A DNA stretch of 64,000 bases from an uncultured Lactobacillus sp. (GCA_937874185.1 CALNAK010000022.1:186001-250000); one strand, 5' to 3'. Counted from the first letter of the stretch, positions 16,611-26,020 are shown. Made by a program: numbers and translations. Notes: generated by a model from the sequence alone, not told the origin.

Positions 16611-16643
16611 AAATAGTTTCCCTGTTGGGAAACTATTTTTTTT
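16611..16643 (+). terminator. Terminator of rpsN
   Basis: aaatagtttccc and gggaaactattt form a 12-bp stem with a TGTT loop followed by a T-run. Confidence 0.92.
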
Positions 16644-17120
16644 GCGTCCTTAAAACAATATTGGTAAATAATCATTATATTTATAGTTTAAATTATTAAT
16701 TTTAAATATTTTTCGAACAAATTTCATAACATGTAAGCGCCTTATCTTACAGAATTGTCACATGGGACTAACATTATGGTCATTGTAATCATCAGTCGTT
16801 TACTTTTAAATGATGTGGCTCAATAATAATAACCGGTAATCAAATTAAGGCATTGTAGGTTGGTTTTTGCAAAGTTGGCAAAGCGTCAATCATTAAATTT
16901 GTCTGTTACAAAGCGTATATTTTGAAACCTGAGTATGTTTTATTTATAATGAGCTTGTTTAAACATATCGGTGCTGAAGCCACGTTTTTACTGCATTTCG
17001 TCAAAAAAGACAACTTTTTTTTACGAAATAGGATATTTAGTACAGGGCTTTTTTTATTATAATGTTTATACGAACGATATAGAAATAACAATATTTAATT
17101 ATTTTGATTCAAGTTTTAGT
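16644..17120. other. Long intergenic region before the dlt operon, with a hairpin
   Basis: About 480 bp with no ORF I would defend. It contains a strong hairpin at 16995-17029 (atttcgt-c-aaaaaag paired with ctttttt-tt-acgaaat, loop acaa) and a smaller one at 16731-16748 (gtaag/cttac). Whether these belong to a small RNA or only to AT-rich spacer is unclear. Confidence 0.4.
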
Positions 17121-17149
17121 TTGACACCATTTATTTTCAATGGTTAGAT
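17121..17149 (+). promoter_or_regulatory. dlt operon promoter
   Basis: TTGACA and TTAGAT with a 17-bp spacer, ending 40 bp before the dltX start codon. Confidence 0.65.
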
Positions 17150-17189
17150 AGTTTCCGCATAAGCAAACTCTTTCAGTGAGGTGTGAATT

Positions 17190-17339
17190 ATGAAAAATAG
17201 TCTCCTTGTTTTCATTAAAAAACCAGTGACTGTTTTTATTATAAAAACAATTGTATTTTTCGCCATTTTCTTAGTGCTTCTTTACATATATGGATATAAC
17301 GGCGTTGGTAGTGCCAAGTTTATTTATAACGAATTTTAG
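17190..17339 (+). CDS. dltX: DltX small membrane protein
   Basis: A 49-residue protein with one central hydrophobic helix (about residues 13-34) and the conserved C-terminal ending KFIYNEF. DltX is the first gene of many Firmicute dlt operons; its C-terminus is needed for D-alanyl transfer to teichoic acids in the DltB/DltD membrane complex. A gtgaggtgtgaatt ribosome binding site precedes the ATG, and dltA follows after 23 bp. Confidence 0.93.
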   Translation: MKNSLLVFIKKPVTVFIIKTIVFFAIFLVLLYIYGYNGVGSAKFIYNEF

Positions 17340-17362
17340 CAGGAAGAAGGGATATTTATATT

Positions 17363-18883
17363 ATGAATACAATCATTGAAAAAATAACTACCGCAGCATT
17401 ACAGGATCCCGATAAGATCTGCTACCAGAATGGGCCAGAAACTCATACGTATCAAGAACTATTGCAGGAATCAGATCGGGTTGCCAGTTTTTTACAAGAG
17501 AAGTTTTTACCTGCTAAAAGTCCATTAATAATCTATGGTGGACAACAATTTGAAATGCTGGTTATGTTCCTTGGCTCAATTAAGGCTGGACATCCATATA
17601 TACCAGTTGATGATGGCTCGGATTCCCAAAGAGTTATCCAAATCAATTCAGTTGCTAAGCCTGCTTTGATTTTAAACTGGAGTGAAACAAATGATTTTGG
17701 CGTTGACACCCCTCAAGTAAACAAGACAGAACTAAAAGATGTTTTAAATTCTGAAAACAACATTTATGACAGTAACCGCAGTGTTGGACCTGACGATGAT
17801 TTTTATATCATCTTCACCTCGGGAACAACCGGTACTCCCAAAGGTGTTCAAATCAGCACAAACAATATCCTAGATTTTGTTCAATGGGCTGAAAAGGAAT
17901 TTGATTATTCAAAGGAAATGAACATGCTTTTACAAGCTCCATTATCTTTTGATTTATCAGTTTTTGATATTTATCCAGGTTTAATTAATGGTGCAACTTT
18001 AAATGTTGTCGACAAAGATACAACTAAGAATTTTGGTAAGTTACAAGGTGCGATTGTTGATTCTGACTTTAACACTTGGGTTTCAACACCATCATTCTTT
18101 GAAATGTGTCTTTTGTTCAGCGGATTTAATGCAGAACACATGCCACATTTGAATAAATTCATCTTCTGTGGTGAAGAATTAACACATGCTACAGCTAAAA
18201 AATTACTAAAAAAATTCCCTAAGGCAGAGCTTTACAATACCTATGGTCCAACAGAGAACACTGTTGCTATCACATCAATCAAGATTGATGAAGAAGCTTT
18301 GACGAAGTTTGATCGTTTGCCAATTGGATATTTGAAGTCAAACATGGAACACAAAATTATTGGTTCTGTGGATGAAAAAACTGGTCGAATGACAGGTGAA
18401 CTATTAGTTAGTGGACCTGATGTTTCAAAAGGTTATTTGAATAATCCCATACAAACAGAAAAAGCTTTTGAAGAAATTGATGGCAAAATTTTCTATCACA
18501 CTGGTGACATGATCAGTGAAGGTGATGATGGATTGTTGTTCTATCATGGTAGAACTGACTTCCAAATCAAGATGCATGGTTATCGTATTGAACTTGAAGA
18601 AGTTGATTCGATGTTAGGTAATCTTGAACAAGTAAAGCAATCATGTACGGTTCCTTTGTATAACAACAAGAAACAAGTTAGTAAAATGATTGCCTGCATT
18701 GTTTTGGAAGAGAAGTTTGTTGAAGATGATGAGAAGGACTTGTCATCTGATATCAAGGATTCTTTAAAAGAGACAACAATGGAATACATGATTCCAAACG
18801 TCTTAAAATTTGTAAAGCAATTACCAATCAGTAAAAATGGGAAAATTGATAGAAAGACTTTAATAGGCGAAATTAATGAATAA
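17363..18883 (+). CDS. dltA: D-alanine--D-alanyl carrier protein ligase DltA
   Basis: 506 residues, the standard DltA length. It activates D-alanine with ATP and loads it onto the phosphopantetheine arm of DltC. The AMP-binding P-loop FTSGTTGTPKGV is at about 152-163, followed by YNTYGPTENTVA, YHTGD (near 375) and the C-terminal catalytic Lys region LPISKNGKIDRKTL. A ggaagaaggg ribosome binding site precedes the ATG. The stop overlaps dltB by 8 bp, indicating translational coupling. Confidence 0.97.
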   Translation: MNTIIEKITTAALQDPDKICYQNGPETHTYQELLQESDRVASFLQEKFLPAKSPLIIYGGQQFEMLVMFLGSIKAGHPYIPVDDGSDSQRVIQINSVAKPALILNWSETNDFGVDTPQVNKTELKDVLNSENNIYDSNRSVGPDDDFYIIFTSGTTGTPKGVQISTNNILDFVQWAEKEFDYSKEMNMLLQAPLSFDLSVFDIYPGLINGATLNVVDKDTTKNFGKLQGAIVDSDFNTWVSTPSFFEMCLLFSGFNAEHMPHLNKFIFCGEELTHATAKKLLKKFPKAELYNTYGPTENTVAITSIKIDEEALTKFDRLPIGYLKSNMEHKIIGSVDEKTGRMTGELLVSGPDVSKGYLNNPIQTEKAFEEIDGKIFYHTGDMISEGDDGLLFYHGRTDFQIKMHGYRIELEEVDSMLGNLEQVKQSCTVPLYNNKKQVSKMIACIVLEEKFVEDDEKDLSSDIKDSLKETTMEYMIPNVLKFVKQLPISKNGKIDRKTLIGEINE

Positions 18884-20084
18884 CATTACACCTTATAGTA
18901 GTCCGCACTATTTCATATATTTAATGATTCTCTTACTCCCAATAATGATTGGATTATGGTTTGGTAGACGCTTTAAAGTTTATGATTTTCTAGCAACAAT
19001 TGTAATCTTAGCGATAACTTTCTTTGGTGGAAACATGTCGCAGGGACTGTCACTGATCTTCTATATCCTTTATGAGATGTTGATAGTTTTCTCGTATCGT
19101 TCGTATCGTAAAAAGCACAATAACTTCTGGATTTTTACCTTGTTCGTTGTCTTGGCAATTATCCCGTTAGTCTTTGTGAAGATTGATCCATTACTCAAGA
19201 ATGCAACAATTTCCTTGTTTGGATTCATGGGTATCAGTTATTTAACATTTAAGGCTGTTGAAATTGTTATGGAATCACGTGATGGGGCAATTAAAGAACT
19301 CAAACCATTTGAGTTTGTCAGATTCCTCTTATTCTTCCCAACAATTTCTTCAGGTCCAATTGATAGGTTTAAACGTTTCCAAAAGGACGTTGTAAAAGTC
19401 CCTAGTCGTGATGAATATGTCAAGCTAATGCAAAGCGGTGTTAATAAGTTAATGCAAGGTTTGCTTTACAAATTCATTATCGGATATTTCTTTGGAACAT
19501 TGTTATTACCAAAAATTGAGATTTTAACCTTGTCGTATAGAAATCAAGCTCCATTAGGCATTTCATGGGCTTTAGTAGCATACATGTATGTTTATAGTAT
19601 GTATTTGTTCTTTGATTTCGCGGGTTATTCACTCTTTGCGGTAGCTATCAGTAATTTCATGGGTATTAAGACACCAATGAACTTTAGAGCACCATTCAAG
19701 TCCGTTAATATTAAGGACTTCTGGAACAGATGGCACATTACTTTGTCATACTGGTTCCGTGACTTTATCTACATGCGTTTGATGTTTACTATGATCAAAC
19801 ACAAATGGATCAAGAATCGTGTCAATATTGCTAACTTCGGTTATGTAACCTTATTCCTTATCATGGGATTCTGGCACGGTGAAACTTGGTATTACATTGT
19901 TTATGGTATTTTCCACGCCTTAGCAATGATTACCAATGATGCTTGGTTGAGATATAAGAAGAAACACCGCAAACAAATTCCAAGCAATAGATACACAAAA
20001 TGGTTTGCTATCTTCTTAACCTTCAATGTTGTATGTTTCAGTTTTATGATTTTCTCAGGTATTTTAAATAAATTGTGGTTTTAG
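18876..20084 (+). CDS. dltB: Teichoic acid D-alanyltransferase DltB (MBOAT)
   Basis: 402 residues, a multi-pass membrane-bound O-acyltransferase. The MBOAT signature NFRAPFKSVNIKDFWNRWHI and the catalytic-His motif FLIMGFWHGETWYY (about 324-337) are visible, as is SGPIDRFKRF. DltB accepts D-alanine from DltC and passes it through the membrane to DltX/DltD on the outside. Overlap with dltA and close spacing to dltC show that it is part of one operon. Confidence 0.97.
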   Translation: MNNITPYSSPHYFIYLMILLLPIMIGLWFGRRFKVYDFLATIVILAITFFGGNMSQGLSLIFYILYEMLIVFSYRSYRKKHNNFWIFTLFVVLAIIPLVFVKIDPLLKNATISLFGFMGISYLTFKAVEIVMESRDGAIKELKPFEFVRFLLFFPTISSGPIDRFKRFQKDVVKVPSRDEYVKLMQSGVNKLMQGLLYKFIIGYFFGTLLLPKIEILTLSYRNQAPLGISWALVAYMYVYSMYLFFDFAGYSLFAVAISNFMGIKTPMNFRAPFKSVNIKDFWNRWHITLSYWFRDFIYMRLMFTMIKHKWIKNRVNIANFGYVTLFLIMGFWHGETWYYIVYGIFHALAMITNDAWLRYKKKHRKQIPSNRYTKWFAIFLTFNVVCFSFMIFSGILNKLWF

Positions 20085-20099
20085 TTAGGAGAAATTACT

Positions 20100-20339
20100 A
20101 TGGATGATATTAAAAACAAGATTGTTGATATTTTAAAGGATGTTACAGGTTTAGATGACGCTGGACAAGATGCTGATCAAGACTTATTTAAAGATGGTGT
20201 CCTAGACTCAATGGCAACTGTAGAAGTATTGGTAACATTACAAGATGATTTTGGAATCCAAGTACCAGTTTCAGAATTTGACCGTTCACAATGGTCATCT
20301 GTTAACAAAATTGCTCAACGTGTACAAGAATTGGAATAG
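20100..20339 (+). CDS. dltC: D-alanyl carrier protein DltC
   Basis: 79 residues, an acyl-carrier-type protein. The phosphopantetheine attachment Ser is in GVLDSMATVE (about 36-45). It carries D-alanine as a thioester from DltA to DltB. A ttaggag ribosome binding site lies before the ATG, and dltD begins 4 bp after its stop. Confidence 0.97.
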   Translation: MDDIKNKIVDILKDVTGLDDAGQDADQDLFKDGVLDSMATVEVLVTLQDDFGIQVPVSEFDRSQWSSVNKIAQRVQELE

Positions 20340-20342
20340 ACT

Positions 20343-21605
20343 ATGAAAAAAAAGTTATGGATGATTTTTGGACCTGTTATAGTTGCGATTGCTGCTTTAT
20401 TGATTCTTCTTTGGGCACCAATCAACTTCAAAACAGTGACACCTGAAAAAGTTGAACAGGCGGCTACTTCATTGGACATCCGTGTTTTAAAGGGTGAAAG
20501 TGTGAAAAACGCTGCCGCAAAGGAAAACTACATTCCCATCTTTGGTTCATCGGAACTTTCTAGAATGGATCCGTTCCATCCATCTTCCATGGCGCAAAAA
20601 TATCATTGGAAGAATAAGCCATTCTTACAAGGTAATCCCGGAACTGCTTCATTGACACAAGCAATGAACGTCGGTGGAATATCTAGTTTGAAGGGAAATA
20701 AGGCTGTATTTATTATTTCTCCACAGTGGTTTAGTAAATCCGGTGTCCAGGCTGAGGCTTTTAAGTATTTCTTATCACCACTACAATTGACTGGGTTCAT
20801 CCTGAACTCTGATAGCGGCGACAAGGCAATGAATAAGTACGTTGCGGGAAGAATCCTCGATTTAGGTGTCAGTAAAGGACCTATCGAAGATGATGCCTTA
20901 GAACGTATTTCTGAAGGTAAGCAGATTACTTCGTTCCAACGTTTTTATATCAAATCATTTGCTCGTTCCAGTTTACAAAGCCAAGATGATTTTTTCGGTT
21001 CACTCTCAATGAATGATCATGAAAAGATGATTGACAAGGCTGCAAGTAAACTACCAGATAACTATAATTACACGGATTTGAATAAGTTAGCTACTAAGAT
21101 GGCTAAGAATAACTCTCGTGATAATGATATGCAGATTGGTGATTCCTTCTATAGGCGTCAATTAAGCAAACGAATTAACACTTATAAGAATACTCATAGA
21201 CATGTTACTTATACTCGTTCACCAGAGTATAACGATTTCCAAGCATTGCTTTATATCTTTGCACAAAACAAAGTTGAAGTTATGTTTGTTATCCAACCAA
21301 TTAATCCGCACTGGGTTAAATATACTGGTATGCCAATGAGTTCAATTACTAATTTTGATAAGAAAATCAAATATCAATTAAATTCACAAGGATTTAATAA
21401 TATTGTTGACCTTTCTCACGTTAAGAATCCCAACTATATCGCTGAAGATACCATTCATATGGGCTGGCGTGGTTGGTTAATGCTTGATCATCATTTGAAG
21501 GATTACTACAAAGATAAGAAAGCTAATTCTAAGAATACTCAATATAAGATGAACAGTTATTTCTTAACTAACACTTGGGCTAATGACAATCAATTTGCCA
21601 AATAA
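20343..21605 (+). CDS. dltD: D-alanyl-lipoteichoic acid transfer protein DltD
   Basis: 420 residues with one N-terminal membrane anchor (about 5-27) and an extracellular SGNH-like domain. IFGSSELSRMDPFHPS holds the catalytic Ser (about 57-72), and the C-terminal DTIHMGWRGWLMLDH has the Asp/His pair. DltD makes the last transfer of D-alanine onto lipoteichoic acid, lowering surface charge and raising resistance to cationic peptides. It ends the operon, which is closed by a GC-rich terminator. Confidence 0.97.
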   Translation: MKKKLWMIFGPVIVAIAALLILLWAPINFKTVTPEKVEQAATSLDIRVLKGESVKNAAAKENYIPIFGSSELSRMDPFHPSSMAQKYHWKNKPFLQGNPGTASLTQAMNVGGISSLKGNKAVFIISPQWFSKSGVQAEAFKYFLSPLQLTGFILNSDSGDKAMNKYVAGRILDLGVSKGPIEDDALERISEGKQITSFQRFYIKSFARSSLQSQDDFFGSLSMNDHEKMIDKAASKLPDNYNYTDLNKLATKMAKNNSRDNDMQIGDSFYRRQLSKRINTYKNTHRHVTYTRSPEYNDFQALLYIFAQNKVEVMFVIQPINPHWVKYTGMPMSSITNFDKKIKYQLNSQGFNNIVDLSHVKNPNYIAEDTIHMGWRGWLMLDHHLKDYYKDKKANSKNTQYKMNSYFLTNTWANDNQFAK

Positions 21606-21613
21606 TTATATAA

Positions 21614-21660
21614 AAAAAGCGATGTGAAAAAACCCGCCGGGGTTATCACATCGCTTTTTT
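21614..21660 (+). terminator. dlt operon terminator
   Basis: aaaaagcgatgtga and tcacatcgcttttt form a 14-bp stem, with an inner accc/gggt helix in the loop, followed by T residues. Confidence 0.92.
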
Positions 21661-21665
21661 GACGT

Positions 21666-22667
21666 CTAAATATCTAAGAGCATTTTGTCTAAAGCTGCTA
21701 TAACAGTGGCTTTAGCATCAGTATATTGGTAGTTATATAAATCTGGATACTTAGTATGCAAATTGAAAGTGTTATTAATCTTATTGATATTCTCTTTGTA
21801 ATAGTCACTATCTTTAGTGTTAGCAAGAACTTTCAAGGCTGTAGTGGCAGGGATGATCTCTGTCATTTGACCAAATAATTGTTTAATTTGTTCCGGATTA
21901 AGATGTTCTTTGACAATTTTTACCAAATCACTAAACATCATTGATATTCCTTTACCCATTATGCGGATATTTTTGGCATTATCATTAGTCATCATACTGA
22001 GTTCTAGTTGTGCCATATCACGAACATCAACACTATCCATTTGTGAATCAATTAAGGAACCACCGTTTTTCAAATAGGCAGGAATCATGTCATGGTTCCA
22101 CTTTAGAAATGATGGTCCGATTACGTTAGTAGGGTGGACAATTACATAATCGAGTCCTAGTTCTTTACACCAACGAGTAACAGTCTTCTCTTCAGCAATT
22201 TTCATAACACCCCAAATATTTTTTGGGTCGAGTACAGAAAAATCATCCTCATCGTAACTAGTAACAGTTGGATCAAGATGACCTGCTCCAATAGCTCCAA
22301 CAGAACCTAAGTGAACGATTTTCTTGATAGTGCCAGCTTGTTTGATAGCCTGCATGACATTATTAGCCATAATCGTTTTAGTAACAATGTAATCAGTTGT
22401 AGTTTTTTCGTTTCCACTAAAGGCGGCAGTATCGTTGAAGACCCACTTTGCATCATTCATAATTTCGGTTAACTTTTCAGTATCAGTTAGTACATTGATT
22501 TGAGTAAGTTTCAGTTCAGGTAGGGCGGTATTGAGAGCCTTAGCTTTTTGCGGATTTCCGAAACTTCCATAGATATTGTTGAATCCAGCATCAGTCAAAT
22601 CTTTGACTAACCAAGATCCCATATAGCCGGTTGCTCCAAGAACAACAATTTTATCTGTTTTATTCAT
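21666..22667 (-). CDS. NAD(P)-dependent epimerase/dehydratase family (atypical SDR)
   Basis: 333 residues with the N-terminal Rossmann motif VVLGATGYMGSWLVKDL (about 8-24). The pattern matches extended/atypical SDRs of the dihydroflavonol-reductase group: VIHPTNVIGPSF follows at about 192-203. The usual YxxxK is not obvious (the corresponding segment is IWGVMKIAEEK, with Lys but no Tyr), so activity may be altered or the assignment of the catalytic residues is off. It is monocistronic and divergent from the acyl-CoA dehydrogenase genes. The substrate is unknown. Confidence 0.7.
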   Translation of the reverse strand: MNKTDKIVVLGATGYMGSWLVKDLTDAGFNNIYGSFGNPQKAKALNTALPELKLTQINVLTDTEKLTEIMNDAKWVFNDTAAFSGNEKTTTDYIVTKTIMANNVMQAIKQAGTIKKIVHLGSVGAIGAGHLDPTVTSYDEDDFSVLDPKNIWGVMKIAEEKTVTRWCKELGLDYVIVHPTNVIGPSFLKWNHDMIPAYLKNGGSLIDSQMDSVDVRDMAQLELSMMTNDNAKNIRIMGKGISMMFSDLVKIVKEHLNPEQIKQLFGQMTEIIPATTALKVLANTKDSDYYKENINKINNTFNLHTKYPDLYNYQYTDAKATVIAALDKMLLDI

Positions 22668-22907
22668 AGTTCTTCCTCTCTAATTAAGTTGTTACGAGTA
22701 CTTTAATACTTAAACGTAACTTTAAGTCAAGTAAGGATAGTTTTCCTTGATATAAAACAGTAATTTACCATATATATTATAATTATATTTACAATATTTA
22801 TTTTATGCTATATCATGAGCCTAGGAGATTTTTAGGAAATTGAGAAATCAGTTCCGGTATTTTTTTACTCTCATATGTGAAAAAATTAACATGTAAGGAG
22901 AACCCTC

Positions 22908-24032
22908 ATGGATCAAAAACAAACAAGTAAAGAAATTCTTTTAAGAATGGTTAAATCTTTTACCGAGAATGAAGTGGCACCATATGATATGGAAATTGAC
23001 CAGACTCGTTCATACGTAAATGATCTGTTAAATAAGATTAAGAAGTATGATTTTTTGAGCACGATGTTACCAAAAGAATACGGTGGAGCAGGCTTTGATG
23101 GCGAAACGACTGCTGCCATGATTAATGAAATTGCTCGGGGTAATGCCAGCTTGGCAGTTACTTTGGAAGGCCATTTTAAATCGATCGACCAGATTGTGAA
23201 ATATGGGAATAAATCTTTACAAGAAGAGTATTTGCCACAAGCTAAATCCCGCATCATTGCCTTCTCTATGACTGAACCAAGTGGTGGATCTAATCCATTA
23301 GGAATCACTTCACATGCAGAACACGTTGGGAATAAGTGGATTATTAATGGCGATAAAATCATGATTACCAATGGTGGTTTAGCTGAAATTTATTGTGTAT
23401 TAGTTAAGACGGCACCAAAAGAATTGTCTTTCTTTGTAGTTGATAAAGATATGGAAGGTTTTGAATTTGGGAAACGTGAAAACTTTCTTGGATTAACTGG
23501 AGCTCCAGTTGGTGAGATTGTCATGAATAATATTGAAGTCGACGAAAATCACTTATTGGGTAAAGTTGGTATGGGTAAAGAAATTGGTGACAGTGCTCAT
23601 AATGATGCTCGTGTCTTGATGGGTGCGGTTCTAACTGGGATTATGGAACATGAACTAAACATCGTGACCGATTATGCCACTCACAGAAAAGCCCTTGATA
23701 CGCCAATTATTCAAATGCAGGCAATTCAAAGAAAGATTGCTGATATTGCGGTTGCTAAAGAAACTACTAAATTGCTTTATCAAAAAGCAGCTTGGTTGAA
23801 GGATCATGGTCAAGATTATGAGGAAGAGGCTGCTATGGCAAAAGCTTATGGTAGTAGAAGTGCTGTTAAATCCGGTGACAACGCCCTCCAAATTCTCGGA
23901 GGCTATGGATACAGTCTTGATTATCCAGTGGAACATTTAATCCGTGATGCTCGAGCAATGGAAATTGCTGAAGGAACCGTTGAAAAGATGCGCACTACAA
24001 TTGCATTAATTGAAGCTAAGAATCGTGCCTAG
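22908..24032 (+). CDS. Acyl-CoA dehydrogenase
   Basis: 374 residues, standard for the family. FAD/substrate motifs are ITNGG (about 157-161), SMTEPSGGSNPLG and LQILGGYGYSLDYPVE. The C-terminal segment IAEGTVEKMR contains Glu355 at the position of the MCAD-type catalytic base, so the active site appears intact. The enzyme would oxidise an acyl-CoA and pass electrons to the electron transfer flavoprotein encoded next (10 bp gap). No CoA ligase, thiolase or hydratase gene is nearby. An aaggag ribosome binding site precedes the ATG. Confidence 0.9.
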   Translation: MDQKQTSKEILLRMVKSFTENEVAPYDMEIDQTRSYVNDLLNKIKKYDFLSTMLPKEYGGAGFDGETTAAMINEIARGNASLAVTLEGHFKSIDQIVKYGNKSLQEEYLPQAKSRIIAFSMTEPSGGSNPLGITSHAEHVGNKWIINGDKIMITNGGLAEIYCVLVKTAPKELSFFVVDKDMEGFEFGKRENFLGLTGAPVGEIVMNNIEVDENHLLGKVGMGKEIGDSAHNDARVLMGAVLTGIMEHELNIVTDYATHRKALDTPIIQMQAIQRKIADIAVAKETTKLLYQKAAWLKDHGQDYEEEAAMAKAYGSRSAVKSGDNALQILGGYGYSLDYPVEHLIRDARAMEIAEGTVEKMRTTIALIEAKNRA

Positions 24033-24041
24033 GAGGTTGCC

Positions 24042-24839
24042 ATGAAAATAGTTGTATGTATTAAACAAGTACCAGAAACTACTAATGTAAAAATTAATGA
24101 ACAAACTAAGAATATCGATCGTCGTGGATTGGGTGGGGTTATTAACTCATACGACCTTAACGCTTTACAAACAGCCCTAGAAATCAGAAAAAAAGTTGGT
24201 GGAGAAGTTATTACACTAACTATGGGTCCAGATGATTTTGCTGTTTCCTTACAAGAAACATTGGCTCTAGGTGCTGATAAAGGTGTTCTCCTATCTGACC
24301 GTGCTTTTGCAGGTGCCGATACTTTAGCAACTGGATATGTTCTAGGTGAAGCTATTGAAAAAATGAGTGATGTCGATTTAGTTTTGGTTGGTCAACAGTC
24401 AGTTGATGCTGATACAGGACAAGTCGGTCCAATCATTGCTGAACTTTTGCAAGTATCACAAGTAACTTATGCTGAAAAAATTGAAGCTCGTAGTAATGAA
24501 TTATTGATCAATCGAAAATTAGATAATGTTGAACAAAACATTACTGCTAAACTTCCATTATTGGTAACTGTGACAGATAAGATTAATCAGCCACAATATA
24601 CTAATATAGTAGAAATTGCCAAAAGTTTTGATAAACCGATTACTACTTGGCACGCCCGTGACTTGAATTTGGAAGATAGTCGAGTTGGTCAAGCCGGATC
24701 ACCAACAATTGTTCGTTCTATTTCTGAACCTGTCGAAGTAACTAAGATCAATACTCGTTTATCTGATGATCCTGTTACAGCAGCTAAGGAATTAGTTTTA
24801 GCATTGAAGCAAAAGAATATTTTGACGGAGGAAGCTTAA
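24042..24839 (+). CDS. etfB: Electron transfer flavoprotein beta subunit
   Basis: 265 residues starting MKIVVCIKQVPETTNVKIN, the standard EtfB opening. LVLVGQQSVDADTGQVGPIIAELL (about 128-151) is the AMP/FAD-binding region of the beta subunit. Together with EtfA it accepts electrons from the acyl-CoA dehydrogenase. The gene sits between the dehydrogenase (10 bp) and etfA (1 bp), so the three are surely cotranscribed. Confidence 0.93.
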   Translation: MKIVVCIKQVPETTNVKINEQTKNIDRRGLGGVINSYDLNALQTALEIRKKVGGEVITLTMGPDDFAVSLQETLALGADKGVLLSDRAFAGADTLATGYVLGEAIEKMSDVDLVLVGQQSVDADTGQVGPIIAELLQVSQVTYAEKIEARSNELLINRKLDNVEQNITAKLPLLVTVTDKINQPQYTNIVEIAKSFDKPITTWHARDLNLEDSRVGQAGSPTIVRSISEPVEVTKINTRLSDDPVTAAKELVLALKQKNILTEEA

Positions 24840-24840
24840 A

Positions 24841-25809
24841 ATGACTGTACTTAAAGAGAATTGGATATTTGCAGAAAATGACCTCCAAAAAAACAATCCA
24901 GTAACTTATCAATTAATCACTAAAATGAAGCAAATTAGTCATGATCCAGTTGTTGTCATTTTGATTGAAGAAATTGATGCTAAACTGGAAAACGAGTTAT
25001 CAGAGTATGGTCCCGACAAAATCATCACTATTAAGGATAACGATTTAGCTGATGGGGATGATTTAGAAATCACGAATGCCTTAGCTAATTTAATTGATCA
25101 AAAGGGAACACCAAACACTTTGATTTTTCCCGCCACTGTTGTTGGTCGTTCGATTGCTCCCAGATTACAAGCTCGTTTGAGAACAGGATTAACAGCTGAT
25201 TGTTTGGATTTGAAATTTGAGGATGATTTATTAGTTCAGACTAAGCCATCTTATGGTGACAACATTATGTGTGAAATAGTAATCCCCAATCATCGTCCAC
25301 AGATGGTCACTGCACGTCCCAATGTTTTCAGCTCAGAGAAGAAAATTAACCCTAATTTGAAAATTGAAAGCATTTCCGACTTACAATGGAAGAAAGACGA
25401 CCAATTAGTGATTGAAAGTCACGTTTTACCAGTCAAAACTACTAAAGATATCAAGCAGGCTAAACGTGTGGTAGCACTGGGTCGAGGTAGTAAAACTGAA
25501 CCAGCTATCAATGTTGCAAATGACCTAAAAAATAAATTACATGCAACAATCGGAGTTACTCGTCCATTGACTGATTTAGATGAGTTCAATATTGATGACC
25601 AAATTGGTCAAAGTGGCCAGACTATTGCACCGGATTTATTAGTCAATTTAGGTATTTCAGGAGCCGTTCAATATACATCCGGAATATCAAATGCCAAAAT
25701 AATTGTGTCCGCGAATACCGATGCAAATGCTCAAATATTTAAATATTCAGATTATTTTTTTGTAGGAAATGCAACTGAATTTGCGAAAGCTCTAGAAGCT
25801 ATACTATAA
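24841..25809 (+). CDS. etfA: Electron transfer flavoprotein alpha subunit
   Basis: 322 residues. The C-terminal FAD-binding domain is clear: RVVALGRGSKTE (about 207-218), ATIGVTRPLTD, the QIGQSGQTIAPDLLVNLGISG loop (about 254-274) and IIVSANTDANAQIFKYSDYF. It binds the FAD that relays electrons from the dehydrogenase. The final acceptor (ETF-quinone oxidoreductase or NAD/ferredoxin in a bifurcating complex) is not encoded in the window. A terminator follows directly. Confidence 0.93.
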   Translation: MTVLKENWIFAENDLQKNNPVTYQLITKMKQISHDPVVVILIEEIDAKLENELSEYGPDKIITIKDNDLADGDDLEITNALANLIDQKGTPNTLIFPATVVGRSIAPRLQARLRTGLTADCLDLKFEDDLLVQTKPSYGDNIMCEIVIPNHRPQMVTARPNVFSSEKKINPNLKIESISDLQWKKDDQLVIESHVLPVKTTKDIKQAKRVVALGRGSKTEPAINVANDLKNKLHATIGVTRPLTDLDEFNIDDQIGQSGQTIAPDLLVNLGISGAVQYTSGISNAKIIVSANTDANAQIFKYSDYFFVGNATEFAKALEAIL

Positions 25810-25818
25810 CTACCCTTG

Positions 25819-25856
25819 AGCGTTGATTTCATTTTTTGAAATCAACGCTTATTTTG
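25819..25856 (+). terminator. Terminator of the acd-etfBA operon
   Basis: agcgttgatttca and tgaaatcaacgct form a 13-bp stem with a short T loop, followed by tatttt. Confidence 0.9.
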
Positions 25857-25884
25857 GTTATAAAATGCTTACAAAAAAAGTAAT

Positions 25885-25960
25885 AATTTGCATAAGCAAA
25901 TTATATTTGTTAGGGTTATAAAGGTCGTTGTTATTGCCTTGTGTAAATAACAGCTTTTTT
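25885..25960 (+). promoter_or_regulatory. opuA leader: palindrome and terminator-like hairpin
   Basis: A palindrome aatttgc-ataa-gcaaatt at 25885-25902 is followed at 25927-25954 by a 9-bp stem (gttgttatt/aataacagc) and six T residues. This is 60 bp before the opuA start. The palindrome could be an operator and the hairpin a leader terminator, but TATAAT at 25968-25973 may instead place the promoter after the hairpin. Confidence 0.4.
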
Positions 25961-26020
25961 ATTTCAATATAATGAACATTTAGAAACACGTTTATTTCGA
26001 TTCCAAGAATGGGGGATTTA

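Noticed and set aside
22680..22905. MerR-type operator between the SDR and acyl-CoA dehydrogenase genes
   Set aside because: actttaa-rich repeats exist, but no convincing spaced palindrome and no MerR gene nearby.
26009..26020. Alternative opuAA start 12 bp upstream
   Set aside because: That ATG overlaps the ribosome binding site used by the downstream ATG and has none of its own.
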